Below are positions 34,000-43,135 of a DNA stretch of 64,000 nt, one piece after another (the first letter of the stretch is position 1; every line of letters begins with the position of its first letter). The translations under genes and the position numbers were made by a program. The notes under the pieces were generated by a model. It saw only the letters and a program-made list of their open reading frames with translations. It was not told the origin of the DNA and ran no database searches. Source of the DNA: Acidimicrobiales bacterium (GTDB taxonomy: Bacteria; Actinomycetota; Acidimicrobiia; Acidimicrobiales; AC-14); the NCBI GenBank assembly GCA_025463925.1, contig JAODBK010000100.1, forward strand, positions 99,338 to 163,337. Reading direction: 5' to 3'.

Positions 34000-35197
34000 C
34001 GACGCCGCCGGTCGCCCACGCGGCTGGGGGCAATGGATGGCGAAAGAGCTTGGCTGCATTGACATGCGTCATCTTGTCGACGTCTTCCTGCCCGACCCCG
34101 GCCAACCGGTCGGCGAGGAGGCTCTGGGTCTCGGGCCACGTCGAGTCGGCGTGGGGGTAGTCGACCTCCAACATGATGTGGTCGACGCCGATGCGGTCAC
34201 GCAAGGCCAACGTGCTCGGGTCGTCGATCGTGCAGAACCAGAAGTTCCTCCGCAGCGCGGCGGACGGGGAAATGTCGCCGTCCCACGCATTCGCCATGCC
34301 GGAGGCCGAGTGCGTGCTGACGTAGTCGAGACGATCGAGCAGCATCGGGACCCAGCCGATGCCGCCCTCCGAGAGCGCCACGTCCAACTGGGGGAAGCGC
34401 AGCGGAATGCGGGCCCACAGCCAGTCCGCGGCGGTCGTGCAGGCGTTGACGGGGAAGAGCGTCGTGGCCAGCTCGAGCGGGGCGCCAGCCGACTGTGTGG
34501 CTGCCCACGACGGCGAGCCAGCCGAACCGGTGTGGAGGCAGACGACGGTCTTTGTCTCCTCGCACGCTTGGAGCAACGGGTCCCAGTGGGCGCTGTGGAG
34601 GGATGGCAGGCCGAGGTTGACAGGGCTCTCGGGAAAGCTCAGCGCCTTGAAGCCGCGCGCCGCATTGCGCCTCACCTCCTCGGCGGCGATGTCCGGATCG
34701 TTGATCCACGTGATCTGGAGCGGAATGATCCGCCGGGGGTAGGTGCCCGCCCAGACCTCATGGTGCCAGTCGTTCCACGCACGGACGCATGCCAGACCGA
34801 CCTCGGCGTCGCGCGCCCGTGAGAAGGCCGCGCCGGCAAAGCCGGCGATCAGCGACGGAAAGCAAAGCGATGCCCACACACCGGCCGCGTCCATGTCGGC
34901 GATCCGTGCGTGGATGTCCCAACATCCTTTGCGCATCTCGTCGAAGCGGGCCGGCTCCATGCTCCATTCAGACTTCGGGCGCCCGGCGACCGCATTGAGA
35001 CCGATGTTCGGGTAGAAGTTGCCTTCGAACGCCCACGCCTGAGCGCCGTCCTCAGTGTCGACGACGCGGGGCGCACGTTCGGCCAGGTGGGCTGGCATCC
35101 GGCCTTCGAACAGATCGGGCGGTTCGATGAGGTGGTCGTCGACCGATATGACCGGGAAGCGCCGCTCGGCCGGCTGAGGATCTGGGAGAAGCGGCAT
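33992..35197 (-). CDS. Amidohydrolase_2 family metal-dependent hydrolase
   Basis: 401 residues. Motifs: ISVDDHLIEPPDLFEGRMP, VRAWNDWHHEVWAGTYPRR, VCLHTGSAGSPSW, ALSEGGIGWVPMLLDRLDY and EVDYPHADSTWPETQ. It is 86 nt downstream of the large acyl-CoA dehydrogenase and is coupled to the deacylase-like gene. It is most like the 30174 and 51805 proteins. An inverted repeat lies 10 nt upstream of the start codon. Confidence 0.9.
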   Translation of the reverse strand: MPLLPDPQPAERRFPVISVDDHLIEPPDLFEGRMPAHLAERAPRVVDTEDGAQAWAFEGNFYPNIGLNAVAGRPKSEWSMEPARFDEMRKGCWDIHARIADMDAAGVWASLCFPSLIAGFAGAAFSRARDAEVGLACVRAWNDWHHEVWAGTYPRRIIPLQITWINDPDIAAEEVRRNAARGFKALSFPESPVNLGLPSLHSAHWDPLLQACEETKTVVCLHTGSAGSPSWAATQSAGAPLELATTLFPVNACTTAADWLWARIPLRFPQLDVALSEGGIGWVPMLLDRLDYVSTHSASGMANAWDGDISPSAALRRNFWFCTIDDPSTLALRDRIGVDHIMLEVDYPHADSTWPETQSLLADRLAGVGQEDVDKMTHVNAAKLFRHPLPPAAWATGGVDA

Positions 35198-35206
35198 GAC
35201 CGAGGT

Positions 35207-35230
35207 CGAACGATAGGTGTCAGTCGTTCG
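35207..35230. promoter_or_regulatory. Inverted repeat upstream of amidohydrolase
   Basis: CGAACGA (35207-35213) and TCGTTCG (35224-35230) form a perfect 7-bp inverted repeat around a 10-base spacer, in the gap between the acyl-CoA dehydrogenase and amidohydrolase genes. It could be an internal operator or an RNA hairpin. It is not related to the TTARGCA sites. Confidence 0.35.
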
Positions 35231-35283
35231 GGCCGGATCGTCGCGCGTGTGAGGCGAGAATGACGTCGGGCGGCGAACCGGCG

Positions 35284-36561
35284 TCAGCGCTGCGGTGCGC
35301 TGCGGGGAACATCTCGGAACGGGACATCCCGATCGAAGGCGCGTTCCCGAGGCATGCCCAGCACCCGCTCGCTGATCACGTTTCGACTCATCTCGGTCGT
35401 GCCGCCACCGATGCAGGCCGCTTGACGCATGAGGTAGTCGATGCCGCGCTTGCCCAGCTCTGCCTCGGAGTCACTCCATGCGATGGCGCTCAGCCCTGCG
35501 AGTTCAAAGGCGATCGACGCATTGCGCACCGCGCTCGTGCCGACGTAGAGCCGCGTGATGGCGCCAGCATCCTCGGCGAGTCTACCGGTTCGGATCCCTT
35601 CGGCGATGTGTGACCCGAGGGTCGATCCGACAACGCTCATGGCGAAGACTTCACCAATGAGCTCGCTGGCCTTCGGGTCGGTGAGCAAGCCGAGATCTCG
35701 CGCCCGCTGCAACAGTGGGGCCACCCCGCCGCCTGGACCCTGTCCCAACCGTCTGCGAACGGGCTCGCCGGTCACATACGGCGACTGACCGAGCACTGTT
35801 CGCTCATGGAGCATCCACCGCACGCCGACCGTCCAGCCGCCGTCCACCGCGCCGACCCGCAGCGACTCCGGAACCCTGACGTCGGTGAGGAACTCCTGGC
35901 AGAACTCTCGGGATCCATTGAGCATCTCGATTCGATGGATCTCGATGCCGGGTTGGTGCATGTCGAGCATGAACACGCTCAGTCCCCGGTGCTTCGGGAC
36001 GTCCCAGTTGGTCCTGGCCAGACAGAGTCCCCAGTCCGCCCACCATGCACCCGTGGTCCAGATCTTGGAGCCGTTCAGCACCCACTCGTCACCGTCGCGC
36101 GCGGCGGTCGTCAGCGCGGCGGCGACGTCGGACCCGCCGCTCGGTTCGGAGAGGAGCTGCATCCACGCCGTCTCGCCCCGGAGCATCGGAGGAATGTGCG
36201 TGTTCTTCTGATCCTCGGTGCCGAACTCCAGGATGACCGGCAGGCACGGAGTGAACGTCGGCAGCTGTGTCTCGGTGGGGTAGTCGTAGTCGGCGATCTC
36301 CTCGTTGAACGCGAGCTGGTGGGCCAACGTGAGACCTTGTCCGCCATACGCGCTCGGCACACATATTCCCGCGAATCCGCCGTCGTAGAGAAGACGCTGG
36401 AGACGTCGCGACCGAGCGACGCGGCGCAGCTCCTCCTCGTCTGAATCGTCCGAGGGGTCGCGACGCGACTCGTCCGGGGGCCGCGGCATGTTGGCGGCCA
36501 ACCAGGCTCGGGCGCGGGCGGCGAAGCTTTCGACGTCTTCGACATCGGTGGTGTCGCTCAT
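35284..36561 (-). CDS. Acyl-CoA dehydrogenase, large-type subunit of a likely heteromeric pair
   Basis: 425 residues. WMQLLSEPSGGSDVAAALTT and LNGSKIWTTGAWWADWGLCL are close to the 13815 protein (IQLLSEPRGGSDMAG, WSTGAHVADYGLCL), as is the C-terminal GGGTTEMSRNVISERVLGMP. The start codon overlaps the stop of the small-type dehydrogenase as ATGA, a sign of fixed stoichiometry. This pair and the 13815/15062 pair look like a duplication of the same heteromeric enzyme, perhaps for successive or different chain lengths. Confidence 0.92.
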   Translation of the reverse strand: MSDTTDVEDVESFAARARAWLAANMPRPPDESRRDPSDDSDEEELRRVARSRRLQRLLYDGGFAGICVPSAYGGQGLTLAHQLAFNEEIADYDYPTETQLPTFTPCLPVILEFGTEDQKNTHIPPMLRGETAWMQLLSEPSGGSDVAAALTTAARDGDEWVLNGSKIWTTGAWWADWGLCLARTNWDVPKHRGLSVFMLDMHQPGIEIHRIEMLNGSREFCQEFLTDVRVPESLRVGAVDGGWTVGVRWMLHERTVLGQSPYVTGEPVRRRLGQGPGGGVAPLLQRARDLGLLTDPKASELIGEVFAMSVVGSTLGSHIAEGIRTGRLAEDAGAITRLYVGTSAVRNASIAFELAGLSAIAWSDSEAELGKRGIDYLMRQAACIGGGTTEMSRNVISERVLGMPRERAFDRDVPFRDVPRSAPQR

Positions 36562-37691
36562 CGGTCCGCCCCAGCCAGGATCCCGGTCAGTCGAGCGGCG
36601 TGCTGCCCCGGAGTTCCATATGTGGGCACGTCAGTGACGATTCGGCGCAAGAAGAGGTGCAGATCGTGGTCAAAGGTCACCCCGATGCCTCCGTGCATCT
36701 GCACGCAGTCCTGCATCAGTTCCGGCCCGTAGCGACCGACGTAGAACTTTCCGGCGCTGACGCGCTCGGACCGCTGTGCCTGGTCACGGTCCATCGCGGC
36801 GGCCGCGTCTGCCGAGATGGCGCAGCTCGCTTCGAGCCACATCTTCATGTCGGCGAAGCGGTGCTTGAGTTCCTGATAGGAGGCGAGCGGCCGGCCGAAG
36901 GAGTATCGGTTGAACGCCCAATCGACCGTCGTGTCGAACGCCCAGGTCAGGGCTCCGCACATCTCGGCAAGTTGGATGCTGACGGCCAGGTCGAGCAGCC
37001 AGTCGATGTTCGCGCCGGCCGACCCCGGTCTTCCGACGAGATGCGTGCTCGGCACGGTGACGCCATCGAACTCGAGGCGAGCGTGCCGGCGGGTCATGTC
37101 GAGGCCGTGGAGAGGCTTGATCATGAGACCCGGCGCGTTCGATGGGATGAGGAATTGTGTCGGTCCGGATTCGTGGCGGGCACTCACGAGGATGTACGCC
37201 GCTTGGCGGCCCGCCTCGACCGGCGACTTGACGCCGTGCAAGGAGAACCCGTCGCCCGAACGGGTAGCCGTCAGGGCGAGGTCGCCGAGGCCGTCGTTCG
37301 GTGCGGGCTCGGCGTGGGCCCAGGCGCCGGCGGCGTCGCCGGCCAGGAGGTCGGCCAACGGTCCCGCGCGTTGATCGTCGGTGCCCCAGCGCCCGAGGGC
37401 GGCGGCCACGACGTTGGTGCCGATCAGTGGTCCCGGCGCGGCGTGGAGCCCGAACTCGTATGCCACCAGGGCAAGGTCAACGACACCGTGGCCGCTGATG
37501 CTGCCGCCGCCGGCGTCCTCGGGGACGAGGAGTGACGTCCACCCGAGTTGCGCACCCTGGCGCCAGAACGACGGCTCGTATCCATCTGTCGTGCCGGCGA
37601 GATCGCGAACCTTGGCGAGCGGGACCTCGACTTCGAGGAACCGTCGAGTGGTCTCTTGGAACAGCTCTTGATCCCCAACGGCGCGGAACAC
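36558..37691 (-). CDS. Acyl-CoA dehydrogenase, small-type subunit of a likely heteromeric pair
   Basis: 377 residues from GTG 37691, chosen because homology with the 15062 protein begins just there (VGDQELFQETTRRFLEVEVP); the open frame continues upstream to 37829 with an Arg-rich stretch that looks untranslated, and ATG 37757 is another option. No start has a strong ribosome binding site. Shared blocks are FWRQGAQLGWTSLLVPE and QMHGGIGVTFDHDLHLFLRR. It is first in the operon with the large dehydrogenase, amidohydrolase, deacylase-like gene and SDR. The 140-base gap to the divergent aldehyde dehydrogenase shows no operator of the repeated type. Confidence 0.87.
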   Translation of the reverse strand: MFRAVGDQELFQETTRRFLEVEVPLAKVRDLAGTTDGYEPSFWRQGAQLGWTSLLVPEDAGGGSISGHGVVDLALVAYEFGLHAAPGPLIGTNVVAAALGRWGTDDQRAGPLADLLAGDAAGAWAHAEPAPNDGLGDLALTATRSGDGFSLHGVKSPVEAGRQAAYILVSARHESGPTQFLIPSNAPGLMIKPLHGLDMTRRHARLEFDGVTVPSTHLVGRPGSAGANIDWLLDLAVSIQLAEMCGALTWAFDTTVDWAFNRYSFGRPLASYQELKHRFADMKMWLEASCAISADAAAAMDRDQAQRSERVSAGKFYVGRYGPELMQDCVQMHGGIGVTFDHDLHLFLRRIVTDVPTYGTPGQHAARLTGILAGADR

Positions 37692-37831
37692 GCCACGATG
37701 GTAACGATGCGGAACCGGATTCGACTTTGGTACGCGACCGGCGCGGCGGAAGAGCATGATGGCGCTTGAACAGCGCGTGGCCGGCACTGTGCGGCGACGG
37801 ATATCTTCACGTTGTCGCAAAGGGGGCAACC

Positions 37832-39358
37832 GTGAGCGCGCGTTGGAACTACGAGCTCTTCATCGATGGGGCGTGGACGTCGGGGGAGGTTGATCGCGCG
37901 ATCGCGGTGCTCGATCCGGCCACCGAGGAGGTGATCGGCGAGGTACCCGAAGGCACCCCGAAGGACGCGGCGCGGGCCATCGAGGCGGCGAGGCGGGCAT
38001 TCGACGACGGTCCGTGGCCGTGGACCAAACCCGAGGAGCGGGCCGCGATGCTCATCCGGATGGCCGAGATCCTGGAATCGCGATCGGCCGACCTGCGGGA
38101 GCTGATCGTTGCCGAGACGGGTTCGACCGGTTACTTGACCGATTACGTCCAAGCGGGTGGTTCGATCGGGATGTTCCGCTCCAACGCCGCCCAGGTGCAG
38201 CACGTGCTGGAGTGGGTCGAAGCCGGCGCGCCGACGATCGGCCCGTCCGGGATGTCCGGGAGCGCGCTGGTGCGCGAACCCGTCGGGGTCGTAGGAGCAA
38301 TCACGCCCTTCAACTTCCCGTTCATGCTCAACGTCGTGAAAGTGGCGCCGGCACTCGCTGCGGGCTGCACGGTCGTCCTCAAGCCGCATCCTTGGACTCC
38401 GCTCGACGCCTTCGAGATCGCGCGTGCCGCCGACGAGGCGGGTCTTCCTCCCGGCGTGCTCAACGTCATCACCGGTGGTGCCGAGGTCGGCGACGAGATG
38501 ACGATGAGCGACCTCGTCGACATGATCGCGTTCACGGGGTCGACCGCCACGGGCCGCCGCATCATGGCGAATGGCGCAACCACCATGAAGCGGCTGCAAC
38601 TCGAGTTGGGTGGCAAGAGCGCGCACGTCGTCTTGGGCGACGTGCCCGAGGAGTATGCCCGGTCGATTGGGTTCGGCGGCGTCCTCACCCACTGCGGACA
38701 GGGCTGTGTGCTCGGGACTCGTCTCCTCCTTCCGGAGCGCCTCCTTGACGCCTACCGACAGGGTCTGGTCGACGCCGCTCGCAGCGTGAAGATCGGAGAT
38801 CCCCGGGATCAGGACACCGTGCTCGGGCCGCTCATCCGCGAGCAGCAGCGCGAGCGTGTCGAGGGTTACGTCGCGTCCGGCATCGAACAGGGTGCCGAGC
38901 TGCTCACCGGCGGCCGTCGACCACCCGGTCTCGAGCGCGGTTTCTATTACGAACCGACGGTCTTCGTCGGCACAAACGATCTGCGCATCGCCCAGGAGGA
39001 GATCTTTGGGCCGGTGCTCACGGTCATCCCCTATTCGGGCGATGACGCGGACGCAGTTCGCCTGGCCAACGACTCGATCTACGGGCTGGGCGGAAGCGTG
39101 GTCGCGGCCTCGACCGCACGCGCGTACAACGTTGCCCGTCGGATCCGAGCCGGCACGGTGACCGCGCAAGGAGTTGGCGTCGCGGCACTCGGCGAACCTG
39201 GACCTGGCAACGGCCAGGGCCCCGGTTGGGGCGAAGGGCCAACGCTGATCGGTCAGTCCGGCGCCTTCGGCGGCTTCAAGCAGAGTGGCATCGGTCGCGA
39301 GTGGGGTCGCCACGGACTCGAGGAATTCACCGAGGTGAAGTCCCTCAGTTGGAGTTGA
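37832..39358 (+). CDS. Aldehyde dehydrogenase (NAD(P)+)
   Basis: 508 residues from GTG 37832, preceded by AAGGGGG; the ORF upstream to 37766 adds a tail without homology. Hallmarks: cofactor and fold motifs TPFNFPFMLNVVKVAPALAA and FTGSTATGRRI, general base Glu in LELGGKS, nucleophile Cys in HCGQGCVLGTRL, and EIFGPVLTVIPY. An insert GEPGPGNGQGPGWGEGP before the last motif is glycine-rich and unusual. It oxidises an aldehyde to an acid, perhaps the product of a retro-aldol step. SDR 39372 follows after 13 nt. Confidence 0.94.
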   Translation: MSARWNYELFIDGAWTSGEVDRAIAVLDPATEEVIGEVPEGTPKDAARAIEAARRAFDDGPWPWTKPEERAAMLIRMAEILESRSADLRELIVAETGSTGYLTDYVQAGGSIGMFRSNAAQVQHVLEWVEAGAPTIGPSGMSGSALVREPVGVVGAITPFNFPFMLNVVKVAPALAAGCTVVLKPHPWTPLDAFEIARAADEAGLPPGVLNVITGGAEVGDEMTMSDLVDMIAFTGSTATGRRIMANGATTMKRLQLELGGKSAHVVLGDVPEEYARSIGFGGVLTHCGQGCVLGTRLLLPERLLDAYRQGLVDAARSVKIGDPRDQDTVLGPLIREQQRERVEGYVASGIEQGAELLTGGRRPPGLERGFYYEPTVFVGTNDLRIAQEEIFGPVLTVIPYSGDDADAVRLANDSIYGLGGSVVAASTARAYNVARRIRAGTVTAQGVGVAALGEPGPGNGQGPGWGEGPTLIGQSGAFGGFKQSGIGREWGRHGLEEFTEVKSLSWS

Positions 39359-39371
39359 CGGACTTGGAAGG

Positions 39372-40208
39372 ATGCCAGTGAGCGGGATCGAAGCGTTCCG
39401 ATTCGACGACAGGCGCGTGTTGGTTGTCGGCGGCGCGACCGGCATGGGCGCGGCCGCCGCGAAGACGGCTGGGGCGCTCGGCGCCGAGGTCACCGTGATG
39501 GACCACGCGCCAGTCGACTATCCCGTGTCCAGCGCCATCGAGGTCGATCTGCGCGATCGCGGCGCCGTCGATCGGGCCCTTGCGCAGGTTCGCGGGCCGC
39601 TGCACGCAGTCTTCTCGGCGGCGGGCGTTGCCGATGGCACCCCAGGCCTGATGAAGATCAACTTCATCGGTCACCGTCACATCATCGAGCGCATGGTCAA
39701 CGACGACGTGCTCGTGAGCGGGAGTGCCGTGTGCATGGTCTCGTCTGTTGCCGGGCTCGGGTGGGAGTCGCAGATCCCGACGTTGCTCGACTTCCTCGCC
39801 ACGCCTGACTACGAGTCGGCCGACGCGTGGATTCAGTCTCATCCAGACACCGACACGTACGGATTCAGTAAGCAGGTCATGAATTGCTACGTCGCACGGC
39901 AGTCCTATCCACTGCTCCGGAAGGGCATTCGAATCAACGCGATCTGCCCAGGTCCGACTGACACACCTCTGGCCAGGGCCAACGCCGAGACGTGGCTGAC
40001 GTACGCGCAGGATTACCGCGACGCCACGGGAACGGGTCATCTCACCGCTGAGGAGATCGCGACGACGATGGCCTTTCTCAACAGCGAGGCGGCTGCTGGC
40101 ATCAGTGGGGTCAACCTCCTGGTCGACCGGGGACACTTCATGTCTTCCGTCACCGGCTCGTGGGAACCCGGCGCCCGCATGATCTCCATGCTGCTCAACC
40201 GGTCGTGA
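39372..40208 (+). CDS. Short-chain dehydrogenase/reductase
   Basis: 278 residues. The cofactor motif is GGATGMGAAAAKTAGALGAE and the active site is Y-x3-K in DTYGFSKQVMN, with NAICPGPTDTPL downstream. The protein is short in the central part and carries a long segment (LLDFLATPDYESADAWIQSH) between the Ser strand and the Tyr, like 3-alpha-hydroxysteroid dehydrogenase/carbonyl reductase types. It forms a two-gene unit with the aldehyde dehydrogenase and ends 32 nt before the operator at 40241. Substrate uncertain. Confidence 0.88.
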   Translation: MPVSGIEAFRFDDRRVLVVGGATGMGAAAAKTAGALGAEVTVMDHAPVDYPVSSAIEVDLRDRGAVDRALAQVRGPLHAVFSAAGVADGTPGLMKINFIGHRHIIERMVNDDVLVSGSAVCMVSSVAGLGWESQIPTLLDFLATPDYESADAWIQSHPDTDTYGFSKQVMNCYVARQSYPLLRKGIRINAICPGPTDTPLARANAETWLTYAQDYRDATGTGHLTAEEIATTMAFLNSEAAAGISGVNLLVDRGHFMSSVTGSWEPGARMISMLLNRS

Positions 40209-40240
40209 CCGACTCCCTTTGAGGACGACACGACGGTGTG

Positions 40241-40256
40241 TTAGGCATACGCCCAA
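40241..40256 (+). promoter_or_regulatory. Candidate operator, regulon palindrome site 3
   Basis: TTAGGCATACGCCCAA has half-sites TT-n-GGCA and CGCC-n-AA. It is one base different from the 8295 site over a 21-base block. It is centred 54 nt before GTG 40303, similar to the 66-67 nt at 8295 and 54303, and would control the substrate-binding protein and the Ltp/CaiB genes behind it. Confidence 0.72.
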
Positions 40257-40302
40257 GAATGATTTGCCGGCGACTCCGGGGCGTGCGCCGGGGAGGTAGT
40301 TG

Positions 40303-41922
40303 GTGGGATTAGTCGAAGATCCGTCCGGGCCGGAGGCCTCGCCGTCGTGGGGCCGACGGGCGCGCAACCGTGCACCGATCTTCGGGATGCTGGGTTTCCT
40401 CGCCGGTGTGCTGTGCGCAGCGCTGTTCATTCCGAGCCATGCGCAGTCCGGGCTGAGGACGGCGGCTGGCGATGTCTCATCGTCCGGCGCCGGATCGGCT
40501 GGGCCGGGTGACGCCGCCGCGGCCGGCGGCAGCGCTCCTGGCGCGTCCGCCACTGGCGGGTCGGGTACCGCGAACGGGCTGACCGGCGGGGGCAGTGCTG
40601 GCGCTGGTCAAGGCGGTGTTGCCGGATCTCAGCGCGCTTCGACCCTGGCGCCGCCAGGTGGCAACGGCGGATCCACGGCGCCGGGCGTCACGGCGACGTC
40701 GATCAACCTGGGCGTTCTCGGCGGCGACTCGACCGGCGTCACGCCGGCGTGTCCCCGCTGCGGTCAGGGCGGTCAGGCAACCGACGAGGCGCTGGTCGCG
40801 GGCCTGTTCAACCTGTGGCATCGACAAGGAAAGCTGCCCGTGTACGGCCGAGAGTTGACCCCGATCTTCCAGGAGGCGAACGACCTCGATGTGACCGGCG
40901 CGAGCTACACCAGCGCGTGCCAGAACCTCGTCTCCCGCAAGTCGTTCGTGGTGGCGATCGGCTCGGGCGCGGAAGGAGCTGAGCCCTGCCTTGCGAAGCA
41001 GTTCCACGTGCTCACGCTCGACGCATACGGAGGACCGGCCAAGGCTGACATCGAATCCGCTTCTCCGTACCTCTGGGAGGTGGGGCCCTCGGTTGACGAA
41101 GTGCTGTCGAACTTCGCCATTTGGGCTGATCAGCACAACCTCCTCAAGAATCAGGTGCTCGGCCTTTACGCGCCGGCTGACGGCTCCACCTACGGGAACA
41201 TCCAGGAGATCGTCAACGCGACCTTCGTTCCGCAGTTGAAGAAATTGGGCTACCACCTCGCGGTCAATTATGCGTGGAGCGGCACGGGCCAGTCGGACGA
41301 CGCCATCGCGGTCCAGAAGATGAAGAGCGCGGGCGTCACCGTGGTCTTCATCGTCACCGGTCTGTCAGAGCCGGCCGGCTTCCAGAACCAAGCAGAGCAG
41401 ATCGGCTACCGACCGAAGTATCCGGCTCCGGGATACGCCCTCGGCAGCTTCACGGACGCGACCGCCGACGTCTCGTGGAACGCCACGGCCGAAGACGGAA
41501 ACTTGTTGTTCGCGGCGAGTTGGTGGGGACCCTGGTCGGCTCGTCGGCCGGCCGCCGCCGCTGGCAATGCAACGGTGCAGGAGTGCCTCGACGCCTACGA
41601 GGCAGGGAGTCACACCACCCTCGACGTCTACAACGACGACGCGAAGATCAGCTACCTCCTCTCCGAATGCTCGAACCTCGACGTGATCCTTCAAGCGATC
41701 ATCAACGCCGGACCCAAACTGACACAGGCCGGCTTCATCAGCGGGATCGAGGCCATCCGGAACATGCGGACGCCCGCCTTTCCGTCGGTGAGCTTCGGTC
41801 CCCAGCGCCACGAAGGCTCTGACACATGGCTGTCCGCGCAGTTCAACAAGAACCGTTGGCAGCCCTCGAACGACTACATCAACAGATTCGGGAACCCGCA
41901 GCCCTGGTGGATGGTGCTTTGA
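40303..41922 (+). CDS. ABC transporter substrate-binding protein, branched-chain type, with long N-terminal linker
   Basis: 539 residues from GTG 40303, with GGGAGG at 40291-40296 (TTG 40300 is less likely). After a basic N-terminus there is a membrane segment (FGMLGFLAGVLCAALFIP) without a clear lipobox, then about 80 residues of Gly/Ala/Ser-rich linker. A CPRC pair at the domain edge follows, and then a periplasmic-binding-protein fold (NLGVLGG, VVAIGSGAEGAEPCLAK, LGLYAPADGSTYGN). It is the natural binding protein for the LivHMG-LivF system at 9687-13848, which has none beside it. It leads the operon of Ltp and CaiB genes, so the ligand is probably the acid that these enzymes process. Confidence 0.9.
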   Translation: MGLVEDPSGPEASPSWGRRARNRAPIFGMLGFLAGVLCAALFIPSHAQSGLRTAAGDVSSSGAGSAGPGDAAAAGGSAPGASATGGSGTANGLTGGGSAGAGQGGVAGSQRASTLAPPGGNGGSTAPGVTATSINLGVLGGDSTGVTPACPRCGQGGQATDEALVAGLFNLWHRQGKLPVYGRELTPIFQEANDLDVTGASYTSACQNLVSRKSFVVAIGSGAEGAEPCLAKQFHVLTLDAYGGPAKADIESASPYLWEVGPSVDEVLSNFAIWADQHNLLKNQVLGLYAPADGSTYGNIQEIVNATFVPQLKKLGYHLAVNYAWSGTGQSDDAIAVQKMKSAGVTVVFIVTGLSEPAGFQNQAEQIGYRPKYPAPGYALGSFTDATADVSWNATAEDGNLLFAASWWGPWSARRPAAAAGNATVQECLDAYEAGSHTTLDVYNDDAKISYLLSECSNLDVILQAIINAGPKLTQAGFISGIEAIRNMRTPAFPSVSFGPQRHEGSDTWLSAQFNKNRWQPSNDYINRFGNPQPWWMVL

Positions 41923-41974
41923 GACGTGGGCCCGGTGCGGCACGCTCTGGCGCTGGGGAGCGCCGGGCGGGATC

Positions 41975-43135
41975 GTGACCCTCAAGGGCAAGGCTTTCAT
42001 CGCTGGGGTCTTCGAACATCCTCGCCGCGAGATTCCCGATTGCAGCGTCGCGCAGATCCACGCCGAGGTCGCCTTGGCTGCCGTCGCTGATGCCGGACTC
42101 AGCCTGGCCGACGTCGACGGCTACTTCTGCGACTCGAGCGCCGGCTTCGGACCGATCTCCATGGTGGAGTATCTGGGCCTCCATCCGAGACACTTCGATT
42201 CCACCGAGACCGGCGGGTCGTCGTACCTGATCCACGTGGGACACGCCGCGGCGGCCATCGCGGCACGCCGTTGCACCATCGCCCTGGTGTCAATGGCCGG
42301 GCTGCCGCGAAGTCGGTCACAAGCGCCGATGGCGCGGATGTCGGGATCACCCGAGTCCGCCTTCGAGACGACCTGGGGAACGTCGGCGGCCAGCGGATAT
42401 GCATTGGCAGCGCAACGTCACATGTTCGAGTTCGGCACGACAAGCGCCCAACTCGCCGAAGTACGGGTCGCCGCTTCGCTGCACGCGCAGCACAACCCGC
42501 ACGCGCTCCTGCCCGATCCCGTGACCGTCGACGAGGTCCTCGACTCGCCGATGATCAGTTCGCCGCTGCATCGGCTCGACTGTTGCGTCATCACGGATGG
42601 CGGCGGAGCGGCGGTCGTGGTGAGCCCTGACGTCGCCCGCGACCTCGGAAGCCGGGTTGTGAAGGTCCTCGGACAAGGCGAGTCGGTGCGGCAAACGAGA
42701 AACGGTCGCATCGATCTGACGGTCACCGGTGCCGCGGTGAGCGGGCAGCAGGCGCTCGACGAGGCAGGCATCCGGCCGGCGGACATCGATTACGTCTCGA
42801 TCTACGACTCCTTCACCATCACGGTCTTGATGACCCTCGAGGATCTCGGTTTCTGCGAGAAGGGCAGTGGTGGCCGTTTCGTGCTCGACGGCGCCTTGGT
42901 GGCACCACACGGGCGGCTTCCCTTCAACACCGACGGCGGGGGCTTGTGCAACAACCACCCAGGGAACCGCGGTGGCATGACGAGAATCGTCGAGGCGGTG
43001 CGACAGCTCCGCGGCGAGGCACACTCCGCCGTGCAGGTGCCCGGCTGTGATCTGGCGCTCGTCCACGGCACTGGCGGATCCATCGGCACGCGCGTCGGCT
43101 GCTCAACGCTTATCTTGGGAAACCCAGATGCGTGA
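41975..43135 (+). CDS. Lipid-transfer-protein (Ltp) type thiolase-fold protein
   Basis: 386 residues from GTG 41975. The thiolase fold is evident (ALAAVADAGLSLADVDGYF, IYDSFTITVLMTLEDLGFCE), but the nucleophilic Cys is Ser (ETGGSSYLIHVGHAA, residues 82-83) and the late motif is NTDGGGLCNNHPGNRGG. Ltp proteins with this pattern act as retro-aldolases on CoA thioesters when bound to a DUF35 partner. No DUF35 gene is adjacent; it may share those at 49257 or 55232. The end overlaps the first of four CaiB genes by 8 nt (ATGCGTGA). Confidence 0.88.
   Translation: MTLKGKAFIAGVFEHPRREIPDCSVAQIHAEVALAAVADAGLSLADVDGYFCDSSAGFGPISMVEYLGLHPRHFDSTETGGSSYLIHVGHAAAAIAARRCTIALVSMAGLPRSRSQAPMARMSGSPESAFETTWGTSAASGYALAAQRHMFEFGTTSAQLAEVRVAASLHAQHNPHALLPDPVTVDEVLDSPMISSPLHRLDCCVITDGGGAAVVVSPDVARDLGSRVVKVLGQGESVRQTRNGRIDLTVTGAAVSGQQALDEAGIRPADIDYVSIYDSFTITVLMTLEDLGFCEKGSGGRFVLDGALVAPHGRLPFNTDGGGLCNNHPGNRGGMTRIVEAVRQLRGEAHSAVQVPGCDLALVHGTGGSIGTRVGCSTLILGNPDA

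Noticed and set aside
37424..39493. 689-codon ORF on the minus strand
   Set aside because: Antisense to the aldehyde dehydrogenase, which has all family motifs; the protein is compositionally odd and unrecognisable.
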